NCBI GenBank assembly: GCA_024036415.1
Contig: JAMWET010001218.1
Location: forward strand, 510,001 to 574,000
Length of the DNA stretch: 64,000 nucleotides
Direction: 5' to 3'
Source: Prochilodus magdalenae
Lineage: Eukaryota > Chordata > Actinopteri > Characiformes > Prochilodontidae
The translations under genes and the position numbers were made by a program. The notes under the pieces are model-generated. The model did not search any database, was not told the origin of the DNA, and saw nothing but the letters and a program-made list of their open reading frames with translations. Shown piece by piece: positions 11,876 to 64,000 of this stretch; the first letter of the stretch is position 1, and the number at the start of each line of letters is the position of its first letter.

Positions 11876-12593
11876 CAGTGGGGTCCAAAGGTCTGAACCT
11901 ACTAGTGAAAATGCTTTGGAAGCTTTTCAATTAAATACAACATTTTGATAAAAGCACAGAATAGTAATTTGAGTCAAGAGCACAGTGATTAAATCAGTTT
12001 CAGAATTTCTAACCGCCTGTTTCAGCACTGGCTTTAACATGCACATCCACATCCTCCTCCTTTTCCCCAGGGGGAATCCCCAGCACCATTTCAAGTTCTG
12101 TTTCATTACTTGAGTAGCTCAAGTGAAACGTATTTAAGGAGTCCCCGTAGAGATGAGGGATTGAGACAACAACAATTGACTAGCAAGAGAAGGTGGAGAG
12201 AACTTCTCCTTTTCAAACCTGAAACTAATGGCAGACAAAGCTGTCTATGAGGCAAAGCAATAAACTAAAATGCTTAATATTTTAAAACCATGACGTTCAG
12301 CTTGCTGGATCTCTTATACATGCCTGCTGATACAGCTTAATCAGTTAGTTAGGATGTGTGAAGGCCACACAGCTAACAACAACAAAAACAAGCTCTACAC
12401 TATGACTCTACGCCAAGTTCAAAGCCGTTACTCACAAACACTATCCATTGCAATATTTGCATGGCTAGTCGGCCATTGTGGCTAACCTAGCCAAGGGCTT
12501 TGAATAAACTACTTTTTGCTGTCCCTTCCTCCCCTTCTGCTGTGCACTCCACCTTTATCTACCCGAGAGTTGTCACCTTTTGGACCCCAGTGG
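11876..12593. mobile_element. Tc1-type MITE
   Basis: Left end CAGTGGGGTCCAAAGGTCTG after TA at 11874-11875. Right end ACCTTTTGGACCCCAGTG is the inverse, with the flanking TA mutated. About 718 bp with no transposase coding. Near or inside the pla2r1 3' UTR, depending on which polyadenylation site is used. Confidence 0.75.
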
Positions 12594-12824
12594 AAGCCTT
12601 TTGCCATTTCCGTTCATCATGGGGGGCAGGTTCTGAAAGCTAACATGATGGTGTCGTGAAGGGGAAACTTTGACATTTGTTATTCTTGTATTTTTACACC
12701 ATGTGCAGACGTGCTGGGGACTCATTTGTATTAAACTTTTTTTTTGTACATCACTTTTTATGTTTGATCAAGCACATACGTGATCAGTGTTTTGTTTTGT
12801 AATGTCTTACTCACTATGTGTTGA

Positions 12825-12830
12825 AATAAA
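12825..12830 (+). promoter_or_regulatory. pla2r1: Candidate pla2r1 polyadenylation signal
   Basis: AATAAA 2.3 kb after the stop, followed by T-rich sequence. A nearer AATAAA at 11215-11220 is also possible, and would leave the Tc1-type MITE at 11876-12593 outside the transcript. Transcript data are not available to choose. Confidence 0.35.
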
Positions 12831-13063
12831 GGAAATATTGGTAATTTTGCTCCTTCTGCTCTAAATTTGCAGACTAAACAAATGATCCGTAATCCAGAAG
12901 GCCCGGCCAAGAGGGACAGGGAATTTCCTTCTTGAGGAGAAAGATTTAGAAAATAAATCTGTCACCATTGAGCAATCTTGACTCAAGCTGCGGTTGACAT
13001 CTGCTGAGAATATTTCCCCTTCACACTTGTGTGGTATGAAAGACTTACATTAGCTCTTTATAC

Positions 13064-13654
13064 GCTCACTGGCCACTGTAGTAGGTAGATTCGTTGCATG
13101 TAAACTCATTTGTTCGTTTGATCAGGTCCAATTCCACTTTCTGGCTCTACAGCTACATGTCACAGTCCATCTGCTTCTCTGCATAATTTATTAGTTTTCT
13201 TTTTACCCCATCGATCAATAGTCATGAGCTCCACATTTTCAGCACTGCAGTGAAACTGACACGGTGGTGCTGCTGGACTATCCACTCTATTAGATACTTC
13301 ACCCTTGCTGGCCCACCTTAAAGGTAACGTGACATCAGCTCATATATAGCACAGTCTGTATCGGCCATCTGGAGGTCATTCATAAGTGGTTGCTTTATGG
13401 TCACAGGATGGTGATGGCTAAATATTTTTGCTCCTTTGAACTACTTTTGAAAAAACTCTGCTGTGTATGAGTAACTCTGTGTAACTGCTGTGCTAGGAAA
13501 GAATAATCCCCCACCCAAACGATATCTGCTCAGTGGTGGTCCTGTGGGTGTGTCCTGACCATTCCATAGGCAAATGGGGTCAAAGTGGGGGTGCTAACAA
13601 ATAATGCAAATAGATGAACTGTCAGTGTAGAGACAGTATATCTAACAAAGTGGT
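13064..13654. repeat. MITE-like repeat copy
   Basis: Begins GCTCACTGGCCACTGTAGTAGG and ends TATATCTAACAAAGTGG, an eroded inverse of the start. Contains the shared CAGTGGTGGTCCTGTGGGTG block. Same family as 1-372 and 60782-61954. Confidence 0.6.
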
Positions 13655-13879
13655 AATTATTATAATGTCTTGGAGTCTTGAATATGTAAAGTACTTGAAT
13701 ATGTAACAAGTTCCTGTTGAAGACCCTCAAACGAAATGTCTTCTATATTAGACTATATATATTGAGATATTGGGCATGCAGTGGTTAAAACAAACCTGAA
13801 GTATCCAGTCAACTTATCTAAATTAGTGACGATTTTAGAATTAAAACAGAGCCTGACTGGCCACTGCTAACATCACAGC

Positions 13880-13970
13880 ATATTGTGTTTTGGATGCTGA
13901 TATGGTCATGCTTGTTGACCAGCTAATCCAGCACCAGACCAGTTTAGACCAGCATGGAATTTTTAGCAGG
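13880..13970 (-). repeat. Dispersed repeat, pair with 50275-50345
   Basis: The reverse complement (ATGCTGGTCTAAACTGGTCT, GTGCTGG, AGCTGGTCAACAAGCATG) resembles ATGCTGGTTTATGCTGGGCT...GATGGTCAACCAACAT at 50275-50345. Family not identified. Confidence 0.45.
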
Positions 13971-14084
13971 TCTAGGTCTCTAAGGGACACATAATCTTAA
14001 GAATGGGAGACTCTGGAGTAGGTCAGTATGGCAAGTGGCAACACTAGCAGCAGAGAAGCAAAGCTTACTTACTATCTTGTGGCT

Positions 14085-14290
14085 GAATGCTATTAAATCC
14101 CCACAGCAATGTCACAACATCTAGTACTACACCTTCCCAGTAGGGTAGAGGCTGTTACTGCAGCAGTGGGGGTGGGAATGCTATTAATTCCCAGCAGTAT
14201 CTCGTACCAAGCCTTCCCAGAAAAGCAGAGGTTACTTCAGCAAAGGGGCGGGAATACTTTTAAATCCTCACAGCTATGTCCCATCGTGGA
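14085..14290. repeat. Degenerate minisatellite upstream of ly75
   Basis: Three diverged starts, GAATGCTATTAAATCCCCAC (14085), GAATGCTATTAATTCCCAG (14176) and GAATACTTTTAAATCCTCAC (14252), give a unit of about 76-91 bp and 2.4 copies. CTTCCCAG and AGAGGxTxxTxCAGCA blocks repeat within the units. Confidence 0.65.
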
Positions 14291-14499
14291 GCAAAACAGT
14301 CAAAAGCTGTCAAAAGCTGTTACAGCAGCAAATGAAGTGGAGGTCAGGGCACGACCTGTTTATAATCTGTATGTCCTGCAGAAACGTTCAATTATCAGAT
14401 GTTCACAAGCTTCTAAAACATGCAGAGCATTAAACATCTAACGTGCTGCATTGTTCCCATGTGAGTCAACAGCTTCCAGTCTGGCCCGAGAAGAATCGA

Positions 14500-14738
14500 C
14501 AGGCCTTGTCATATCGGGGCGTGTCTTTGTAGTTACGTATTTGACAGTTGACCAATCAGGGAGCCTCATTTAGGGGGGCAATAACAGAAACAGAAAATGG
14601 TCCGGGAGCTGCAAATCATCGGGTGGGGGAGTGCTGGAAGTCTGTGCTTGACTGACGGCTGTTATCGGCGTAACGTTTAAGGCTATGGTGGTTTAAGAAG
14701 ACGAATGACTTAAGTCAGGCTTATTTTATTTGAACGTC
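14500..14738 (+). promoter_or_regulatory. ly75: Candidate ly75 promoter: CCAAT box and IRF/ISRE-like motif
   Basis: No TATA box is obvious. A CCAAT box lies at 14552-14556 and a GAAACAGAAA sequence, which fits the GAAANNGAAA interferon-response core, at 14587-14596, about 140 bases before the ATG. A GC-rich GGGGCGTG stretch is at 14516. CpG-containing sequence continues past exon 1 to about 15350. Promoter assignment is inference from position and motifs. Confidence 0.45.
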
Positions 14739-45086
<30,348 letters not shown>

Positions 45087-46560
45087 ACGTTGCACAGCGA
45101 GTAACTGGTAAACGGAAGCAACAGCGGCAGGTTTCTGTGCCTTCCTGTGTGAGCATTCCATTATGCTACAAGAATATCCAAACTTAAGTGTTCTAACAAC
45201 AGGAGTTAATTTATTATCATAGTATCTGCTCAGTCCTGCAGTTTGACAGGTTGTACGGGTTTTGATTTTTTGATTAATATAATGAAGGAATACCAATGGT
45301 TTTTGAGATATTTGAATTAAATTGTCTTAAGGGTTTTTATATTTTAATGAGAAGAATGCCAAATATTGAATGTGCTGCAGTATTTACAGTATTTGTGTTT
45401 TGGTACTCTGAGGCGGCGCTACATTTTTCTTTGGGTCTGACTGTGTTTCCATTCTGCTTTTCTTAAACTAGCACTGATTTTAACTTACTCATTTTGTAAT
45501 GCGAAACTAGGATCAGTTGTTTTCATCCAAATATCTGATTAAGATCTTGGTATTTGATTTAAATGTTCATTTACAGATAATGAATTTGCTCACTTTCTGC
45601 GTAACGTTTTCAAACTACTGTGCTGCACACTCCGACAGATGCTGGATCTGTCTTTGTCACTGTTTACTATTTAATGATATGTAACTTTAATAGGATTAGA
45701 ATTTTTTTTTTTTTTTTTTTTTTTTGCAGATCCTAAATTTGTATTTAACTGCTCTACTGAACTTTTTTTGGTCCCCCCCCACCCCACCCATCCGCCTAGA
45801 CAAACCTTGTAAATATACACATAACCCATTAAGTGACTGGGTCCCATGAGCATTCAGTGGCCATTAATTATCTAAATAAAAGCACAACATACATAAATGT
45901 ATGCATGTTTTACTCTGCAGGAATGTAATACATTGTCTCATTGTAACATGCCACCACGGCTGCATGTTCCTGTAAGTAATCTAAAACCACTTTTAGGATA
46001 GCGTTTGCAGTACACTGAACTTCATATTGCTAAACATAAGATAAGTGTGTGCAGCTCCTGCAGTGGGACCCTAACCGAGCGGTAATGTGAGCAGAAATGC
46101 GCTGAAAATGGAGTTTACCTCTCCTGCTCTTTGCACTCAAACTACTGATACGTAAAGCACTTTAAAGAGCTGTTTCCCACTAACTGCTTTTGTATTGTTC
46201 AAGCACAATGGGAGTGTGTTTTGTGTTTTTGAGAAGATATGCATTTTAAACGGCACTCCAACGGCACAGTGCTGGGTGCTGTGTGAAATTTCTGTTTTTT
46301 TTTTTTTTTTACTTTTCTTTTTTTTCTTTACTTTTTTTTTGTAAATATCTTTTATCCTTTTATGCTGTTGTGATTTTCCTTTAGATATGTCAACCAAAGA
46401 CTCCAAATGGATTACCTGTGCAGATTTTTGTTCCCCTCCATCAAACAATGTAACCCAAGAGAATTATCTTTAGTTTGTCTTTGGTTTAACTTTGGTCTAG
46501 TTTGCCTCTTCTCCAAGAAGACACTGATCACGACTCAATAAAACGCTGTCACCGTCATCT
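45087..46560 (+). other. ly75: ly75 3' UTR (presumed)
   Basis: Long T-rich stretch after the TGA with homopolymers at 45701-45725 and 46297-46311, ending near the AATAAA at 46537. No conserved element recognised. Confidence 0.45.
46537..46542 (+). promoter_or_regulatory. ly75: Candidate ly75 polyadenylation signal
   Basis: AATAAA followed by a strongly T/G-rich downstream element (46565-46615), the best-placed signal after the ly75 stop at 45086. Other AATAAA hexamers are at 45875-45880 and 46860-46865. Confidence 0.45.
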
Positions 46561-47059
46561 GAAGTTTCTTTTTGTGTGCGTGTTTTTTTTGTTTTGTTTT
46601 TTTTGTTTTTTTTTAATTGAATGTAATTAAAGGAATGTGATGTATTTTTTTTTTAAATTCCACCTATTTCATTTTCATGTATGATTGCATCATTAACAGA
46701 CTCATTCAGAGTGGTTTAACATGGAATGCATAATCCGAGACCAGTTTACTGTTGTCTACTAATGTCAGAAACGTAATGCGTTTGTCACCTTATAGAAGGT
46801 TACTACGTGTTTTGACCATGGTGCCTGAAGTCCGATGTATTGTTTTATGCTAGTTTTGAAATAAAACAAAAAAATTGAATTGGATCTGCATCTAAGGATC
46901 TGCAGACCTCTGTTGCAGTGGGTAATATCAGTGTTCATGAGTCAGGCAAACAAAATTCTCTGCCCCTTGTTTAAAGCTCCCTAAAGACCACCTGGACAAA
47001 CCAGGACTAATGTTGAATTGAAATAATGTTATGTGGCAGAGAAGGTAAAATTGGACTGC

Positions 47060-47440
47060 ATCCTAACTTTAAAACACAGTGTCACATTTTTGCTACTGTT
47101 GGACCAGGACAGTTTACCATCATTCGACAGAACCATGAATACTTGATTGTATTAAAAAACTAAATTGGAGAATGCTAGGGCATCCATCCTTGACATCACC
47201 TGCCACAAAATTTGTGTCTTAATACCAAGTAGTCTACAAAGAATGACGGAGTCGAAGTCCAGACCTTAGGCGAAAAGTAATTTTGAGGCAACACCTAAAC
47301 AAAACAGTTGCCCAACAAAGCCCACCACCATCAGAGTCAAATCGGTTCTGTGGGCCAGAAGTCCATCAAGACAATGTTCAGGAGCAATTAAGTTGCTGCA
47401 ACTGTGGTTGATGTCGTTCCTGAAAGGACTGCACACCGTT
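47060..47440 (+). pseudogene. Possible decayed Tc1-type transposase remnant
   Basis: Scattered pieces such as CATCATTCGACAGAACCATGAA and AGTCCAGACCT recall the C-terminal half of Tc1 transposase genes, but frames are broken and the ends are missing. Weak. Confidence 0.25.
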
Positions 47441-47559
47441 TCCTGAAAGCAGAGGTTCACATGCCTTTGCCAGTAAAGAAATTTAGTCTCAAATTATTTA
47501 CATTTTAAGCAAATGGTTTTCCATAAATGTTGTTTGTTTAATTGGGCAATAATAGCTGC

Positions 47560-47710
47560 TCTGAGGGGTCCTGACCATGGACAACTGGGTAAAGGTGGGA
47601 TAATAAACTATGCAGAGAAACTGTTGGACTACAGTCTGCAATTGTAGAACTACAACATGCAATGAGTGGACAGCGAGTGGACATGGTAGGAGGTGTACTA
47701 ATGAAGTAAT
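47560..47710 (+). repeat. MITE-like repeat, partial copy
   Basis: GGGGTCCTGACCATGGACAA, AGAGAAACTGTTGGACTACAG and GGAGGTGTACTAATGAAG match the right half of the family at 5649-5945. Confidence 0.55.
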
Positions 47711-48477
47711 AAAGGGCTCTGAAAGTTTATGTTGTGTCTGGGAGGCTGATAACCAGTATAAACCAGTATAAACCCACTCAACATGAAATGTATGCCTTTT
47801 TTTTAGCTTGTCATTTATAAAGCTTGAAAATCAGTGGATTTGCCGTTTACTGATGTGTTCTGATGAGTAACACAGGGACTCATGAACCACTAGAGGGCGA
47901 AAGTCTACTACTCATTTGATTAATAAACCAGACAGGATTAAAGTGGGGTCATGTGGCAGCTTTTCTTCACCCTGTTGTCACATGAAAACCAGGTGTTATA
48001 ATGGCAGTGAGAGACTGCAGAACAGTTTAGCCCAGGGCCAGGTTCAGAAACTGTCCTGTGACTGTACAAAGACATTAAAGTGGGCTGATTTATGTAAGAA
48101 CCAACACCTAGTATGCAAATCAGATGATGATATCAGGGGAGAGTAAATAAAGTGTCCATTTGGACATATTTCTTATAGAATGTCTAAAGCTGAATCTTCG
48201 CCAAAGAGCACGTAAATTTTTCTCCTCTCCGATTTTTGCCAGTGATGGAGAGCCAGGTCATTTTTCCTAATGTCCGAATATGCGTTACACATTTGTGATA
48301 TGCAATACAGACTCAGTGATATCTAAATTCCTTCATGTATTCATTTATTCATTCATTTGTTTGTTTGTTTGTTTGTTTGTTTGTTGCTTCCTCGTAGACA
48401 TTGTTCCTAATTGTGCTATGGCTGTACTGTAAGTGAGGATATCAGAGCCTTTCTGTGTCTGAAACTTTTATCTCATG

Positions 48478-49004
48478 TTAAAAATAGTCTTTGGCAGCTG
48501 CTGCAGGAGGGAGGCTGAATCAAAGGAGCCCTAAAAAGGACTTTAGATTAAGAAGCAGTACTATTTCCCAGGAGATCACTTTTGATTTGTTTACCAGTAA
48601 ATAAATAATAAAATAAAAACACAGTGTTTTCAGAAGTACTGATACTGTACCTACACTGTTATATCAGTTCCATTTTTACTGATATTGTCGTGTAGCTGTA
48701 TTTAAAAGGCTGGTAAGCAGAGACTGGGAAGGAGTTTAGAATCATAGAAGTGCTTTAACCTCTTAGAATCCGGTGAGAGGTCTTTTAGGCTACATATCAC
48801 ATCCCGGCCTCACCTTTCCGTTACCATTATCCAGAAATCCTAAAACTTCGATTTCAGTTTCTGCTCCACAAACAAACAAACAAACAAAAAAAGCCAAGCC
48901 GGAGGAATATGGATCTTCAATCAAACAGCCCAACACTGATTCCTCTCATCCCTTTGCAAACTGAGCAAAATGAGTTGGAAAACTGAGGTAAATGCTATAT
49001 ATAG
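48478..49004 (+). promoter_or_regulatory. myom2: Candidate muscle control region upstream of myom2-like gene
   Basis: Two exact MEF2 consensus matches, TTAAAAATAG at 48478-48487 and CTATATATAG at 48995-49004 (the latter could also act as a TATA box), and a CAGCTG muscle E-box at 48495-48500, eight bases from the first MEF2 site. They lie 0.8-1.4 kb before the start codon. Such sites also occur by chance in AT-rich DNA. Confidence 0.3.
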
Positions 49005-49834
49005 TCTGAAGGGTATCCATACATGGGATGGAAGCAGGAGAAGGCATTCCCTGAGTGAGGGCATTATTTTTGTGACCCTCAGCAAGTGCCTTCCAAGTGC
49101 TCTCTGGCTGGTCTTCCAACGCTCACCGCTGTTCATTTCTCTTGGGGTAAGTCGCAGTTTATATTGATTATTCCCTCAGCATATCTGCTCAATAAACCGG
49201 CCTGAACTTCAGTTCAGCCACTGGGCTCTGGATTTTAACAGCTATATGAAAGTAGGACCTCAAAAAATGAAGCAATGTTCAGCTTTCTGTGGTAAAGAGG
49301 CCGTGAGCAGGACAGCATATCTTTATTTAAAACTGGATCAGCACCTTCTTTCACCAGGATGGGAATCTGTGTGGAAAGGCTGGCTATAGTGGGCTTTGGG
49401 GGTCCACATGGTTCATCTTCCCCAGGAGTGTTAGGAGTTCTGGAATTCTGGAAATCTTTTTTCCCTCATACCTCTGTTTTTTATGCTCCTCGTCCGTTTC
49501 TTTTCCCATGGGTGGGCTGGACACTTGATGTCTATGTGCTAGGAACTTTTCAGTTAGAAAATAAAGTCAGATTGTTCTTTTGCACTATTGTTGAGTGTTC
49601 TAGATAATCTTGTATTATGTTCTCAAGAGTTCAGCAGGAATTTAATGAAATCCATTATCAACTGTTTGGTAAAAGGCTTGTAATAACATTAACCTGAATT
49701 GATCCCCCAGTGCCATCCACTTGATTTGTGTCTGTCTTCAGATCAGTGTCTGCTTATTTTAACCGTAACCACATGATCCATGATGTGACGTTTGGGTGTC
49801 TTTTTTAAGTTTTCCCAACTCGCCTACGAGGGCA

Positions 49835-63674
<13,840 letters not shown>

Positions 63675-64000
63675 GTAAGTAAAGAAACTTAGGTCCAGTG
63701 GGTTTCTACTCATTTCTAGAGGTCCAAGTTCAGTTCAAGTTAATTTCTTAATGTCTTTCTTTAAGTCCTTGTTGACTCTTTAAGGGGTTAAATGAGATGT
63801 GTTAAATGAGGACAGATCCTAAAATCCTAACACGCCAGATCGGTCATGCATTGTGGTCTTGTCATGCATTGACTGGACAATGTTTGTTAAGCTAATGTTT
63901 GGAGAACCTGCTAGGACATTAATGGTACAGTGAATGTTTCAGTGAGGTCACATAACAATGCTCCTAGTTGGTATCATCAGTTCTCACCCCCGCACTTTCA

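Larger units (their letters stand above)
10531..14738. other. pla2r1 3' UTR and pla2r1-ly75 intergenic region
   Basis: Holds two AATAAA sites (11215, 12825), the Tc1-type MITE 11876-12593, a MITE copy 13064-13654, a dispersed repeat 13880-13970, a minisatellite 14085-14290 and the candidate ly75 promoter. No additional gene was recognised on either strand. Confidence 0.6.
46561..49834. other. ly75-myom2 intergenic region
   Basis: Holds a weak transposase-like remnant (47060-47440), a MITE copy (47560-47710), a TTTG microsatellite (about 48357-48385) and the candidate muscle control motifs. No CD302-like lectin exons or transmembrane segment were found on either strand. Confidence 0.5.

Noticed and set aside
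45087..49834. CD302 gene expected downstream of ly75
   Set aside because: No CTLD motifs (WIGL-like core, closing C-x-C) with splice sites were found on either strand.

Overview
The window is vertebrate, almost certainly teleost, nuclear DNA: short GT-AG exons separated by AT-rich introns, long TG/GTT/GTAT microsatellites, many Tc1/mariner-type inverted-repeat elements and a tRNA-derived SINE with the 3' tail common in fish. I cannot name the species; the repeat mix would suit an otophysan (characin, catfish or cyprinid relative), which is inference only.

Three protein genes lie head to tail on the plus strand. (1) 1663-10530 is the 3' end of a phospholipase A2 receptor gene (pla2r1): the end of CTLD5, CTLD6-8, stalk, transmembrane helix and an endocytic tail. 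The 5' part lies left of the window. (2) 14739-45086 is a complete lymphocyte antigen 75 / DEC-205 gene (ly75). I rebuilt 35 coding exons, all phase-compatible, giving about 1711 residues: signal peptide, ricin-B domain, fibronectin II domain, ten C-type-lectin-like domains (CTLDs), transmembrane helix and short tail. Ten CTLDs is the diagnostic number for LY75. (3) 49835-63674 is the 5' part of a myomesin-family gene, closest by my reading to MYOM2 (M-protein). Sixteen coding exons give about 674 residues: a helical head, two Ig domains and three FN3 domains. It runs off the right edge.

pla2r1 followed by ly75 in the same orientation is the arrangement I recall from human 2q24. The two encode related endocytic receptors of the mannose-receptor family. 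I found no CD302 gene in the 4.7 kb downstream of ly75, where mammals have it, and the sarcomeric myomesin gene comes next instead.

The rest is introns and intergenic DNA rich in decayed mobile elements: internally deleted Tc1 copies at 602-1342 and 2063-2595, Tc1-type MITEs at 11876-12593 and 29910-30358, a Tc1-type element nested in another MITE at 60782-61954, a TTAA-flanked element at 44112-44736, a tRNA-derived SINE at 33957-34183, and further fragments. No RNA gene, CRISPR array or bacterial-type system was seen. I found no clearly new biological system. The points most worth a second look are splicing-related: a GC-AG intron in ly75, two tiny CTLD5 exons, and a 119-bp TG tract ending 15 bases before an exon.
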